Source of the DNA: Sphingomonas glacialis
GTDB lineage: Bacteria > Pseudomonadota > Alphaproteobacteria > Sphingomonadales > Sphingomonadaceae
DNA: 64,000 nt
NCBI RefSeq assembly: GCF_006439055.1
Contig: NZ_RCZC01000002.1
Coordinates: forward strand, 1,521,979 to 1,585,978
Direction: 5' to 3'
The first letter of the stretch is position 1, and every line of letters begins with the position of its first letter. This document shows, piece after piece, positions 17,711 through 29,076 of this stretch. A program made the translations under genes and the position numbers. The notes below the pieces were generated by a model that had not been told where the DNA came from, ran no database searches, and saw nothing but the letters and a program-made list of their open reading frames with translations.

Positions 17711-17987
17711 AATGTTGTTGCGAATGATTATCACTATTGATGCTACACAAGTCGGACAGGATCCAGCTTCGCAGCGCACTGGCCAGGTTTGGCGGGTCTT
17801 CGGCGACGATCCGTAACGCATCGATCTGGGCTATCAGGGCATTGAGCGGTAGCGCGCGACGGGCCGCCGCTTCTTCGAGTGCACGCCAGAAGATCGGTTC
17901 GAGGCTGATCGACGTGGCATGGCCCGCGATCGTCACCGAGCGTTTGACGGGGCCGATAAAGCCGGCGGCGGGTGGCGTGACGGTCAT
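17709..17987 (-). CDS. Ribbon-helix-helix domain protein
   Basis: This 92-residue protein looks like the RHH_4 (aryl-sulfotransferase-associated type) ribbon-helix-helix family. A basic strand KRSVTIAGHATSISLE (~15-30) leads into helices FWRALEEAAARRALPLNALI and NLASALRSWIL. Such proteins are small dimeric DNA binders, but no target is known here. It is on the same strand as fiu with 48 bp between them, and its final codons contain the Fur box. It could therefore be cotranscribed under some conditions or simply donate promoter sequence. Its product ends in a His/Gln-rich tail. Confidence 0.8.
   Translation of the reverse strand: MTVTPPAAGFIGPVKRSVTIAGHATSISLEPIFWRALEEAAARRALPLNALIAQIDALRIVAEDPPNLASALRSWILSDLCSINSDNHSQQH
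17720..17738. promoter_or_regulatory. fiu: Fur box controlling the iron operon
   Basis: Read on the minus strand, AATAGTGATAATCATTCGC matches the 19-bp Fur consensus at 15 of 19 positions, including the central TGATAATCATT. It lies about 60-80 bp before the fiu start codon and within the last codons of the preceding ribbon-helix-helix gene, so the operon promoter overlaps coding sequence. Confidence 0.75.
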
Positions 17988-18114
17988 GCCATCGACATAC
18001 CATGCGCGCCGCCGGCTGGCTTAAAATAGCTGACCGCCGGGATCGACGGCTTGCGGACAAGTGGCGATCACCTGATACCACCATCGTCGAGAAGTCCGCT
18101 GGAGCGTGTTGGCA

Positions 18115-18912
18115 ATGAAAGATCCGCTCTCCGGGGTTAGCAAGGTGCCTGCCCTGACGCTCGCATTCTGGATCATCAAGATCCTTGCGACGACGCTCGG
18201 CGAAACCGCTGGCGATGCGGTGAGCATGGGGTGGCTGGGCGAGACCACCCCACGCGCCGGCAACGCTGGGCTGAACGGGTATCTCGTCGGCACAGCTTTT
18301 TTCGGGCTGTTTCTGGTGGGCTTTGTCTGGTTTCAGATCAGGGCGCGGCGCTTTCACCCGTGGTTGTACTGGGCGACGATCATCGCATCGACGACCGCAG
18401 GGACAACGCTGGCCGACTTTGCGACACGATCCGTCGGCTTGGGGTATCCCGGCGGTTCCGTCTTGCTGTTGAGCCTAATGCTCGCGTCGCTTTTTACATG
18501 GTATCGGGCGGTCGGAACCGTCGATGTCGACGCGATTGACACTGCACGGGCCGAGACGTTCTACTGGATCACCATCACCTTCTCCCAGACGCTCGGCACG
18601 GCTCTCGGCGACTGGGTGGCCGATGGCGCGCTCGGATATTCAGGCGGCGCCTTGCTGTTCGGGGCGGCATTGGCGCTGTTGGGCGTGCTGTATCTAGCAA
18701 CCAGGACCTCGCGCGTGCTGCTCTTCTGGGCGGCGTTCATTCTCACGCGACCGCTCGGCGCAACCGTGGGAGATTTTCTCGACAAACCCTTCGCGAAAGG
18801 CGGTTTGGAATTCAGTCGCCCGCTTGCGACCGGGTGCCTCGCACTCGCCATCGCGCTGCTGATCCTGTTCGTGCCACAGCGCGCCGGCGGGGGGCACGGG
18901 CGGCGGGCGTAG
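18115..18912 (+). CDS. COG4705-like multi-pass membrane protein
   Basis: The 265-residue protein has about seven to eight membrane segments and four internal repeats built around the same helix-turn motif: ATTLGETAGDAV, GTTLADFATRSVGLGYPGG, GTALGDWVADGALGYSGG and LGATVGDFLDKPFAKGG. This repeat signature is typical of the uncharacterised COG4705 membrane family; no transport substrate is known. The ATG at 18115 is preferred over the in-frame GTG at 18106 because GGAG at 18101 lies at proper spacing only for the ATG. It is divergent from the ribbon-helix-helix gene, and no operon partner is evident. Confidence 0.85.
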   Translation: MKDPLSGVSKVPALTLAFWIIKILATTLGETAGDAVSMGWLGETTPRAGNAGLNGYLVGTAFFGLFLVGFVWFQIRARRFHPWLYWATIIASTTAGTTLADFATRSVGLGYPGGSVLLLSLMLASLFTWYRAVGTVDVDAIDTARAETFYWITITFSQTLGTALGDWVADGALGYSGGALLFGAALALLGVLYLATRTSRVLLFWAAFILTRPLGATVGDFLDKPFAKGGLEFSRPLATGCLALAIALLILFVPQRAGGGHGRRA

Positions 18913-19022
18913 CGCTCTGGAGCGGCTGCGACGGATTCGGGCGACGCCATTGCGAAATCGAACGACGCCGCGCCCAGACGCTCTATTCTGCCGCGACGGC
19001 CTCGCCGCCGCACCGTCCCCCG

Positions 19023-20852
19023 TCACGGCGTATCGAACAACGCCGCCAACTGCTCGATGATCGTGCCCCCAAGTTGCTCCGCATCCATGATCGTCACCGC
19101 GCGCGCATAGTATCGCGTGACGTCATGCCCGATCCCGATCGCCGCCAGCTCGACCGGCGATTTCGACTCGATCCAGCCGATCACCTGCCGCAGATGGCGC
19201 TCGAGATACGACCCGGAATTGACCGACAGCGTCGAATCGTCGACCGGCGCGCCGTCCGAGATGACCATCAGGATCTTGCGCTCCTCGGGCCGCGCGATCA
19301 GCCGCGAATGCGCCCAGAGCAGCGCCTCGCCGTCGATATTCTCCTTGAGCAGCCCCTCGCGCATCATCAGCCCGAGCGACGGGCGCGCACGGCGCCACGG
19401 TTCGTCGGCCTTCTTGTAGACGATGTGGCGCACGTCGTTGAGCCGTCCCGGCTGCGGCGGGCGCCCCGCGGCGAGCCACGTCTCGCGGCTCTGCCCGCCC
19501 TTCCAGGCGCGCGTGGTGAAGCCGAGGATCTCGGTCTTGACGCCGCAGCGCTCGAGCGTGCGCGCGAGGATGTCGGCGCTGATCGCCGCGATCGAGATCG
19601 GGCGGCCGCGCATCGACCCCGAATTGTCGATCAGCAGCGTGACGACGGTGTCGCGGAAATCGGTCTCACGCTCGATCTTGTAGCTCAGCGACAGCGTCGG
19701 GTTGACGATGATCCGCGCCAGCCGCGCGGCGTCGAGGATGCCCTCCTCCTGGTCGAAGTCCCAGCTGCGGTTCTGCTGCGCCATCAGCCGGCGCTGGAGC
19801 CGGTTGGCGAGCTTGGTCACCGCACCCTGGAGATGGACGAGCTGCTGGTCGAGATACGAGCGCAGCCGCTGGAGTTCGTCGGCGTCGCACAGATCGGTCG
19901 CCGCGATCACCTCGTCATAGGTGGTGGTCCACGCCTTATAGTCGAACTGCGCCGCCGGGTCGGACAGCGGGCGGTTGGGGCGAACCGGGAGCATCCCCTC
20001 CTCGCCTTCGTCGCCGGGCTCGCCGTCCATGTCGTCGAACGAATCGTCGCCGCGCTCGGTGCCCTCGCCTTCCTCGCTCTCGGCGTCGCTTTCGGAGCCG
20101 CGCGCCTCGATCTCGCCCCGGCCCTGTTCGCCTTCGTCCTCGCCTTCGTCGCCTTGGTCGTCCTGCTGTTCCTCGGCGCCTTCTTCCTCCGAACCGCCTT
20201 CGTCGGCCTCGTCAGGGATCATGTCGCCTTCGATCAGCTCGAGATCCTCGAGCAGCTTGGTGGCGAGCCCGGCAAAGGCGCGCTGGTCGTCGATCGCGAG
20301 GCCGAGTGCGTCGAGGTCGCGACCCGCCTTCTGCTCGATCCAGTCGCGCACCAGGTCGAGCCCGGCGATCGTTCCCTCGGGCGGCGCCGCGCCGGTGAGG
20401 CGCTCGCGCACCATCAGCGCGAGCGCGGTCGACAGCGGCACTTCGTCGCGGTTACGCGCGCGCGTGATCGGATCGGCGCGCAGCCGCGTTTCGAGCGCGA
20501 CGTCGAGATTGGCGGTGATCCCGGCATAGCCGCGGCTGCCGAGCGCCTCGACCCGCGCGGTCTCGACCGCGTCGAACACCGCGCGCGCGACGGCTTCGTT
20601 CGGCGCGGTCTTGGCGTGAAGCGCGATATCGTGGTGGCGCAGCCGCAGCGCGAAGCCGTCGGCGAAGCCGCGTGCCTCGGCGACCTGCTCGGGCGGGAGC
20701 GTCCGCGCGGGCATCGGCACCTTGATATGCTTGCCGCTTTGCGCGGGCGCGTCGGCGGTGAAGGCGAGCTCGATCTCGGGCTCGTGCGCGACCGCGCGCG
20801 CGGTGCCGCCGAGCACCGCCTTGAAGCGATCGAGCGGGGTATCAGCGGCCAT
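19023..20852 (-). CDS. cobT: Cobaltochelatase subunit CobT
   Basis: This 609-residue protein is the CobT-type subunit of the aerobic cobaltochelatase, which with CobN and CobS inserts cobalt into hydrogenobyrinate diamide. The N-terminal domain ([20 protein letters not shown]) is followed by a highly acidic low-complexity stretch at ~205-290. A C-terminal VWA-like domain then carries a MIDAS motif, DNSGSMRG, near residue 410. No cobS or cobN lies in the window, so CobT may serve a remote partner. Orphan CobT/CobS-like pairs also occur in organisms without full B12 synthesis. The start context is ordinary. Confidence 0.93.
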   Translation of the reverse strand: MAADTPLDRFKAVLGGTARAVAHEPEIELAFTADAPAQSGKHIKVPMPARTLPPEQVAEARGFADGFALRLRHHDIALHAKTAPNEAVARAVFDAVETARVEALGSRGYAGITANLDVALETRLRADPITRARNRDEVPLSTALALMVRERLTGAAPPEGTIAGLDLVRDWIEQKAGRDLDALGLAIDDQRAFAGLATKLLEDLELIEGDMIPDEADEGGSEEEGAEEQQDDQGDEGEDEGEQGRGEIEARGSESDAESEEGEGTERGDDSFDDMDGEPGDEGEEGMLPVRPNRPLSDPAAQFDYKAWTTTYDEVIAATDLCDADELQRLRSYLDQQLVHLQGAVTKLANRLQRRLMAQQNRSWDFDQEEGILDAARLARIIVNPTLSLSYKIERETDFRDTVVTLLIDNSGSMRGRPISIAAISADILARTLERCGVKTEILGFTTRAWKGGQSRETWLAAGRPPQPGRLNDVRHIVYKKADEPWRRARPSLGLMMREGLLKENIDGEALLWAHSRLIARPEERKILMVISDGAPVDDSTLSVNSGSYLERHLRQVIGWIESKSPVELAAIGIGHDVTRYYARAVTIMDAEQLGGTIIEQLAALFDTP

Positions 20853-20996
20853 GGGGCACCTCCGACACGATGGCGCGCCCGTAGGCAGGAGGAGCAGAGC
20901 GATAGATCATCCGCCCCTGCTATCAGATGAGGGCGTTCCGGAAAGCCGCAATCTTCGGCCACGCGCCACGCAACGGGGGTTTGGCGCGACGAAAGC

Positions 20997-22013
20997 TCAC
21001 ACTTTGACGATACCGCGCTCGATCAGGCTATGCGCGGTATCGAGGATCGTCGTGCGGACGTCGCGCGTCTTCCAGTCCAGTCGTGCGAGCGCATGGCCCG
21101 AATCGACAGCGCGCGTACGGCCAAGCTCGTCGGTGATCTGGCGGATCGTCGAGTCGAACAGCGCGAGCAGGCGCACGACGAAATCGGGAATGCTGCGCTT
21201 CGGGACCTTGCGCGCCTGCGGCCCGAGACCATCGCGCAGGATCGCCGCGACGTCCTTCATCCACATGAATGGGCCGGCCGCGATGAGGCGTTCGCCGTCG
21301 AGCCCCGGCGTCTGGAGCGCAAGGACATGCAGCGCCGCCAGATCGCGGACATCGACCACCGCGAAGCCGAGCCGCGGCATTCCCGGCATCGAGCCGTCGA
21401 GCAGGCGCTGGACGATCTGGAGCGAGGTCGAGAAATCATCGCTGAGCAACGGTCCCAGCACTGCCGAGGGGTTGACCGAGCAGAACTCCATCGCGCCGCC
21501 CTGCGCCGCCATCCAGTCGCGCGCGGCGCGCTCGGCGATCGTCTTGGACTTGATATAGGCGCCGACACCGGGCGCGGTCGGATCGGTCCAGTCGGCTTCG
21601 GTATAGGCGCGCACGTCGCTGCCATGCCCATAGGCGACCGCCGCCACCGACGATGTCAGCACGAACCGCGACACCCCCGCCGCCTGCGCGAAACGCAGCG
21701 CGCGCAGCGCCCCTTCGCGCGCCGGGACGACGAGTTCGTCGTCGCTCTTCGGCGCCGCCGCCGGGAAGGGCGAGGCGACGTGCGCGACATGGCTGCACCC
21801 GGCAACCGCCTCGGCCCAACCGGTATCGTCGAGCAGGTCGGCGGCGAAAAAGGTCAGCGCCTCGTCCGCGACGCCGAGCGTCGCGCGCACCTCGGCCTCG
21901 CGCGTCAGTGAACGCACCGTCGTACGGACGTGCCACCCGCGCGCGACGAGATCGCGGATCAGGAAGCCCGCGATATAGCCGCTGCCGCCGGTGACCAGGA
22001 CGGTCTTCGTCAT
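20997..22013 (-). CDS. NAD(P)-dependent extended SDR, dihydroflavonol-reductase-like
   Basis: This 338-residue extended short-chain dehydrogenase has a Rossmann motif GGSGYIAG near the N-terminus, the catalytic Ser in [13 protein letters not shown], and YIKSK supplying the Tyr-x-x-x-Lys pair. It resembles dihydroflavonol-4-reductase/aldehyde reductase family members that reduce carbonyls with NADPH. The substrate cannot be named. The frame continues upstream to 22136, but the ATG at 22013 places the Rossmann motif correctly and leaves a 122-bp divergent promoter region with acsA. Confidence 0.88.
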   Translation of the reverse strand: MTKTVLVTGGSGYIAGFLIRDLVARGWHVRTTVRSLTREAEVRATLGVADEALTFFAADLLDDTGWAEAVAGCSHVAHVASPFPAAAPKSDDELVVPAREGALRALRFAQAAGVSRFVLTSSVAAVAYGHGSDVRAYTEADWTDPTAPGVGAYIKSKTIAERAARDWMAAQGGAMEFCSVNPSAVLGPLLSDDFSTSLQIVQRLLDGSMPGMPRLGFAVVDVRDLAALHVLALQTPGLDGERLIAAGPFMWMKDVAAILRDGLGPQARKVPKRSIPDFVVRLLALFDSTIRQITDELGRTRAVDSGHALARLDWKTRDVRTTILDTAHSLIERGIVKV

Positions 22014-22135
22014 CACGCGCTCCCCCAAGTGCCTGTCGTTGCGAATGTAGAACGAAACCCAAGACACGCAAAGCGCGCTTGAGCTTGCCAAGGCGCCCGC
22101 TCCCGTCGCACATGGCGCGCGCAGGAGAGTGCGCA

Positions 22136-24076
<1,941 letters not shown>

Positions 24077-24103
24077 CGGGCGTTTGCCCCCAATAACGCC
24101 AAA

Positions 24104-24200
24104 CCGTCACCCCGGGCTTGTCCCGGGGTCCACCGTGCCGCGCGCACCCCCGACTCGGAATTGCCATCGCGGTGGACCCCGGGACAGGCCCGGGGTGACG
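24104..24200. repeat. Long inverted repeat, copy B (GTCACCCCGG family)
   Basis: The arms CCGTCACCCCGGGCTTGTCC and its complement GGACAGGCCCGGGGTGACG enclose GGGGTCCACCG/CGGTGGACCCC. This is the most symmetrical copy and is nearly the same as copy A. It lies between the convergent ends of acsA and rne. Confidence 0.85.
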
Positions 24201-24279
24201 AAGAAGACCAGGTCTCGGACAGAAACCTAGAATGACGTGGTCGCAGCCCCTTCACTCGGAAGGGACTGCGACCCGTTCA

Positions 24280-27111
24280 TCATGCGCCGAAGGTGCGCTG
24301 CCACCAGCCGCGACGCGGGCTGCCGGCTTCACCCGGATCGGGATCGATCCCGCCGTCGGGACCGGCCGCGGCGTCGTCCGCGGGTGCCGCACCGTCGAGG
24401 CCATCGGCCAGCACGACCGCCGGGGCTTCGGCTTCAGGCGCTGCCGCTTCGCGCGTCACGGCTTCGACAGCCGCTGCCTTGGGCTTGCGCGTGCGCTTGG
24501 GCTTAGGCGCCGGCTCTTCCGACACCGGCACGTCCATCGTCGCGCTGGTTTCGTCCGCAGGCGCCGCTTCGGCCACCACGGGCTCGACCGCCTTCTTGCG
24601 ACGCGTGCGCTTCGGCTTGGCGTCGGCGTCGACCGGCGCTTCAACCGCGACCTCGGCCGGAGCCTCGACCACGGGTGCAGCCGCGGGCTTGGCCTTGGCG
24701 GGCTTGGCCTTCACCTCGGTATCGCGCGCCTTGGGACGGCGGCGACCCTTTTTGGGTGCCTCGGCCTCGGCTTCGACTTCGGGCTCGACCACCGGTGCTT
24801 CGGCAACTTGTGCCTCGGCTTCGACGGCTTCGCTCGCGACCGCGTCCTCGGCATCGGGCGCGCCGGTGTCGCTCGCGACCTGCTCGCCCTCGTTGCGACG
24901 TCCACCGCGACGACCGCGACGGCCGCGACGACGACGCCCACCTTCGCCGCCGACGTCGCCATCGGCCGCAATCGGTGCCTCGGCGCCCTCGTCCTGCTCA
25001 GCACCGTCCTGCTCGACAGTCTCGAGCTCGGCTTCGGCCTCGACCGAATCCTCGGCGTCGGACACTTCGCCATCGCCAAGCACCTCGCCCTCGGCACCCT
25101 CACCCTCGGGACGTGCGCGACCGCGACGTCCGCGACGGCGACGGCGACGGCGCGAACCGGCCTCGTCCTCACCGGCCGCAGCCTCGCTACGCTCGCGCGG
25201 CTCGCGCGGAGCACGCGGCTCGCGCGCGGCCTTGGGCTGCTCCTCTTCCTCTTCCTCGATCTCGTCTTCGATCTCGTTCTCGACGAAATCTTCCTCGATC
25301 TCCTCGATCGGCGCATCGAAGCGCGGCGTGTAGGCCGGCGGCGGTCCCGAGACCTCGACCGAGACGCGCGCGCCCTCCTGCTCGCCGTCGGGCGCGATCT
25401 CGATCATCACGCCGTAGCGCTCCTCGATCTCGGCCAGCTCGCCGCGCTTGCGGTTGAGCAGGTAGAACGCCGCTTCCTGGCTCGCGCGCAGCAACAGCTG
25501 CGACCCGCGACCCTGCGCGGCTTCATCCTCGAGCATGCGCAATGCGGCGATCCCCGACGACGACGCGGTGCGGACGAAGCCCGTCCCTTCGCAATGCGGG
25601 CACGGCCGGGTCGAGGCTTCGAGCACGCCGGTGCGCAAGCGCTGGCGGCTCATTTCCATCAGCCCGAACGACGAGATGCGGCCGATCTGGATGCGCGCGC
25701 GATCGTTCTTGAGCGCTTCCTTCATCGCCTTCTCGACCTTCCGGACGTTGGACCCATTGTCCATGTCGATGAAGTCGATGACGACGAGCCCGGCCATGTC
25801 GCGCAGCCGCAGCTGGCGGGCGATCTCGGCGGCAGCCTCGAGATTGGTCGCGGTCGCGGTCTGCTCGATCGAATGCTCGCGCGTCGACCGGCCCGAGTTG
25901 ATGTCGATCGACACCAAGGCTTCGGTCGGGTTGATGACGAGATAGCCGCCCGACTTGAGCTGCACCACCGGGTGGTACATCGCGGACAATTGCTCCTCGA
26001 CGCCGGCGCGCTGGAACAGCGGCACGGGGTCGCTGTAATGCTTCACCTTGCGCGCATGGCTCGGCATCAGGAGCTTCATGAACTCGCGGGCGTGCTGATA
26101 GCCCTCGGTGCCCTCGACGATGACCTCGTCGATCTCCTTGTTGTAGATGTCGCGGATCGCGCGCTTCATCAGGTCGCTGTCGCCATAGACGAGCGCAGGC
26201 GCCGACGAGGTGAGCGTGGTCTCGCGGATCCCGTCCCACAGCCGGGCGAGATAATCGAAGTCGCGCTTGATCTCCTGGCGCGTACGCTGGAGCCCGGCGG
26301 TGCGCACGATGCAGCCCATCGACGGGGGCAGCTTCATGTCGGCCATGATCGACTTCAGACGCTTGCGATCGCCCGCGTTCGAAATCTTGCGGCTGATCCC
26401 GCCGCCATGCGACGTGTTGGGCATCAGCACGCAATAGCGGCCGGCGAGCGACAGATACGTCGTCAGCGCGGCGCCCTTATTGCCGCGCTCCTCCTTGACG
26501 ACCTGGACGAGCAGCACCTGGCGGCGCCGGATGACGTCCTGGATTTTGTAGCGATGGCGCAGCGAGGTGCGGCGCTGCTGCAGATCGTCGGCGGCATCGT
26601 CCGAAGCCGAACGCTTGCGGCGACGGCCACGGCCTTCGCCACCACGCGCTTCGCCCTCGGCGACGACTTCGGTGTCGGGCTCGTGCCCGCCATCGTCGTC
26701 GAAGCGCTCGACCGAGGCTTCGTCGATATCCGAATCGCGCTCGAAGCCATCGTCTTCGTGTTCGTCGTCATGGAGATCGTCTTCGGCGTCCTGCTGGGCG
26801 CGCAATGCAGCTTCTTCAGCGGCATGCTCGGCCTCTTCGCGCAGGAGCGCGTCGCGATCTTCCTTGGGGATCTGGTAATAATCGGGATGGATCTCGCTGA
26901 AGGCGAGGAAGCCATGGCGGTTGCCGCCGTAATCGATGAATGCGGCCTGCAGCGACGGCTCGACGCGCGTCACTTTGGCCAGATAGATATTTCCCTTGAG
27001 CTGCTTGCGCTCGGCACTCTCGAAATCAAACTCTTCGATTCGGTTTCCCTTGACGACAGCAACGCGGGTTTCCTCCCGGTGCCGTGCGTCGATCAGCATA
27101 CGCGTGGTCAT
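24280..27111 (-). CDS. rne: Ribonuclease E
   Basis: The 943-residue endoribonuclease is the core of the RNA degradosome. The S1 domain (~35-190) carries a long acidic insertion, as in other alphaproteobacteria. Catalytic Asp residues lie near 402 (ALVSIDINSGRS) and ~446 (IDFIDMDNGSN), and the zinc-link CPHC is near 503-506. The C-terminal half is a low-complexity scaffold with acidic blocks and an Arg-rich RNA-binding segment ([11 protein letters not shown]). The extreme C-terminus reads RRGWWQRTFGA, like the Gly-Trp-Trp motif by which Caulobacter RNase E binds PNPase. A long untranslated region upstream would fit autoregulation. Confidence 0.97.
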   Translation of the reverse strand: MTTRMLIDARHREETRVAVVKGNRIEEFDFESAERKQLKGNIYLAKVTRVEPSLQAAFIDYGGNRHGFLAFSEIHPDYYQIPKEDRDALLREEAEHAAEEAALRAQQDAEDDLHDDEHEDDGFERDSDIDEASVERFDDDGGHEPDTEVVAEGEARGGEGRGRRRKRSASDDAADDLQQRRTSLRHRYKIQDVIRRRQVLLVQVVKEERGNKGAALTTYLSLAGRYCVLMPNTSHGGGISRKISNAGDRKRLKSIMADMKLPPSMGCIVRTAGLQRTRQEIKRDFDYLARLWDGIRETTLTSSAPALVYGDSDLMKRAIRDIYNKEIDEVIVEGTEGYQHAREFMKLLMPSHARKVKHYSDPVPLFQRAGVEEQLSAMYHPVVQLKSGGYLVINPTEALVSIDINSGRSTREHSIEQTATATNLEAAAEIARQLRLRDMAGLVVIDFIDMDNGSNVRKVEKAMKEALKNDRARIQIGRISSFGLMEMSRQRLRTGVLEASTRPCPHCEGTGFVRTASSSGIAALRMLEDEAAQGRGSQLLLRASQEAAFYLLNRKRGELAEIEERYGVMIEIAPDGEQEGARVSVEVSGPPPAYTPRFDAPIEEIEEDFVENEIEDEIEEEEEEQPKAAREPRAPREPRERSEAAAGEDEAGSRRRRRRRGRRGRARPEGEGAEGEVLGDGEVSDAEDSVEAEAELETVEQDGAEQDEGAEAPIAADGDVGGEGGRRRRGRRGRRGGRRNEGEQVASDTGAPDAEDAVASEAVEAEAQVAEAPVVEPEVEAEAEAPKKGRRRPKARDTEVKAKPAKAKPAAAPVVEAPAEVAVEAPVDADAKPKRTRRKKAVEPVVAEAAPADETSATMDVPVSEEPAPKPKRTRKPKAAAVEAVTREAAAPEAEAPAVVLADGLDGAAPADDAAAGPDGGIDPDPGEAGSPRRGWWQRTFGA

Positions 27112-27578
27112 GTAATCTTCTCCGGTCGCGCGACTCAGGGTCCGAGGGCGCTGAGCGCCGTGGCGCTGGTCGCGCGCGATGTATGAAAGGGCTCGCCCCG
27201 GCGAAAAGGTCGCCTGGTTCGCCGCCCTGGGTTGTTACGAAAACTGCCTCTGCTCGCGTTGCACGCTCCGCCTTCCGGCCTGGAGCACCCCGCGCGCTCG
27301 CGATTCCGCCGGCGAAAGCCGGGCGGAGCGAGGGACGGAATAAATGCAGCATGCGAACGTCAACCTGGATGGGCCGCGCCAAAGGATATTGGGGCGGCCA
27401 AGTGGCCCTGAACGCTGCCTGAACCAGGCAGAGATCGGGGTACTGTCTATTGCGTAGCATCCCCTGTCGCGCGCAGCAACTGGCAGGATTTTGCCGGCAG
27501 GCGGCAAATTCATGCCTACCCCGGCGTTAACCGCGCCCGGCAAGGAGGTCTTGCGACCTAATCGCCTAGCCAAGCGAC
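27112..27578. other. 467-bp divergent intergenic region between rne and the amidase
   Basis: No supported gene is present. It must hold the rne promoter and 5' leader on one strand and the amidase promoter on the other. A stem TTTGCC/GGCAAA lies at about 27491-27509. Short frames here show no coding character. Confidence 0.6.
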
Positions 27579-28892
27579 ATGATCGCCGCTTCCGCCCTTC
27601 TCCGTCACCGCGCCCAGACCGGGCAGCGCACGCCTTTTCGCTTTACCGGCCCCGCGATCCGGCTGCATTACAAGGCGGTGTCGTTCCTCCTTGCATTGCT
27701 GGCCTGCTGGTTCGCCGGCGCCCCCGGGTGGGCGGCGTCGATCGAACGCGTCGAGGTGAAGCACGACCGGATCGTCCTGCGCTTCGACCAGCCGATCGGC
27801 GATGCGTCGAGCTTTATTCTCGGCCAGCCGCAGCGGATCGCGCTCGATCTCAAGGGTGCGCGGCCGGGCGGCGCGCTGACCAGTGGCGGCGCGATCTCGG
27901 CGATGCGGCTCGCGCCACGCGGCACCGACGGCGTGCGGATCGTGTTCGACCTCGCGCGGCCGACGCTGATCACCGAAGGCAAATTCGGCCGCGACGGGCG
28001 GCAGTTGACGCTCGAACTGCGCACCGTCGATGATGCGACCTTCGCGCGGGCGGCAAACGAGCGCCGGATGCATTTCCTGCCGCCGTTCGGCATGGGGCTC
28101 GCCCAGGCGGTCGATACCAGCGCCTATCAGGTCAGCGTCCCGATCCCGCCCGCGCGGCGCAGCCCGGGCCTGCCGCGAATCTATGGCGACGATGACAACC
28201 GTCCGTTGGTGGTGATCGATGCCGGGCATGGCGGGGTCGATCCCGGCGCGATCTCGCCGATCGACGGGCGGCGCGAGAAGGACGTGACGCTCAAGATCGC
28301 CAAGGCGATCCGCGACGAACTGCTCAGGTCGGGCCGCGTGCGCGTTGCGCTGACGCGCGACGACGATCGGTTCCTCGTGCTGCAGGAGCGCTTCGGGATC
28401 GCACGGCGGCTGCGCGGCGATCTGTTCATCTCGATCCATTGCGACAGCGTCGGCTCGGGCAATGCCAGCGGCGCGTCGGTCTATACGCTGTCCGAAATCG
28501 CCTCGGATAAGGAATCGGCGCGGCTCGCGGCGCGCGAGAACAAGGCCGACATCATCGCGGGCGTGAATCTCGCCTCGACCTCGGCCGACATCTCGTCGAT
28601 CCTGATCGACCTGACGCAGCGCGAGACGATGAACGCCTCGGCAAGCTTCGCCCGGCTGCTCGGCCGCGAGGCGCAGCCGCTGATGCCGCTCAAGCCCAAT
28701 TTCCACCGCATGGCGTCGCTGATGGTGCTAAAAGCGCCCGACATGCCCTCGATCCTGTTCGAGACGGGCTATATCTCGAACCCGCACGACGCCGATTTCA
28801 TCGACAGCGCCGACGGCCGCCACAAGATCGCGCAGAGCATCGAGCGCGCGGTCGAGGTCCATTTCGCACGCCGGATGGCGTCGAAGGACTAA
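27579..28892 (+). CDS. amiC: N-acetylmuramoyl-L-alanine amidase (AmiC-like, AMIN + Amidase_3)
   Basis: This 437-residue periplasmic amidase cleaves the bond between N-acetylmuramate and the stem peptide during cell separation. A hydrophobic export segment (FLLALLACWFAGAPGWAA, ~36-53) is followed by an AMIN domain (~54-150) that targets peptidoglycan at the septum. The Amidase_3 catalytic domain starts near residue 205. The zinc-ligand motifs are complete: DAGHGG, REKDVTL, SIHCDS, and the catalytic Glu in LFETGYISN. The N-terminus upstream of the signal segment is unusually long, so a later start is possible. It precedes a PBP1a gene, and both act in envelope growth. Confidence 0.93.
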   Translation: MIAASALLRHRAQTGQRTPFRFTGPAIRLHYKAVSFLLALLACWFAGAPGWAASIERVEVKHDRIVLRFDQPIGDASSFILGQPQRIALDLKGARPGGALTSGGAISAMRLAPRGTDGVRIVFDLARPTLITEGKFGRDGRQLTLELRTVDDATFARAANERRMHFLPPFGMGLAQAVDTSAYQVSVPIPPARRSPGLPRIYGDDDNRPLVVIDAGHGGVDPGAISPIDGRREKDVTLKIAKAIRDELLRSGRVRVALTRDDDRFLVLQERFGIARRLRGDLFISIHCDSVGSGNASGASVYTLSEIASDKESARLAARENKADIIAGVNLASTSADISSILIDLTQRETMNASASFARLLGREAQPLMPLKPNFHRMASLMVLKAPDMPSILFETGYISNPHDADFIDSADGRHKIAQSIERAVEVHFARRMASKD

Positions 28893-28893
28893 A

Positions 28894-29027
28894 CCTCCCT
28901 CTCCCAACGGGAGAGGGTGGGGCCCGCTCGACGCAGTCGAGTGGGAGGGTGAGGGCAGCCTCCGTTACTCACTGGCCTCACCCTCCCGTCGCTTCACTCC
29001 TCCTTCCCTCTCCCAAAGGGAGAGGGA
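28894..29027. repeat. Composite inverted repeat between amidase and PBP1a genes
   Basis: CCTCCCTCTCCCAACGGGAG at the left and CCCTCTCCCAAAGGGAGAGG at the right each form hairpins. Between them GGGAGGGTGAGG pairs with CCTCACCCTCCC, and CTCGAC/GTCGAG makes a small inner stem. The whole looks like a REP-type mosaic element, of a different family from the GTCACCCCGG copies. Confidence 0.75.
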
Positions 29028-29076
29028 CTAAGGCGGCTGGCAAGCCTAGAGAAACTTGCTAGAGCCTCACCCCGAT

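Noticed and set aside
24232..27186. 984-codon plus-strand frame opposite rne
   Set aside because: It covers the acidic/basic low-complexity part of RNase E in reverse, and has no credible domain.
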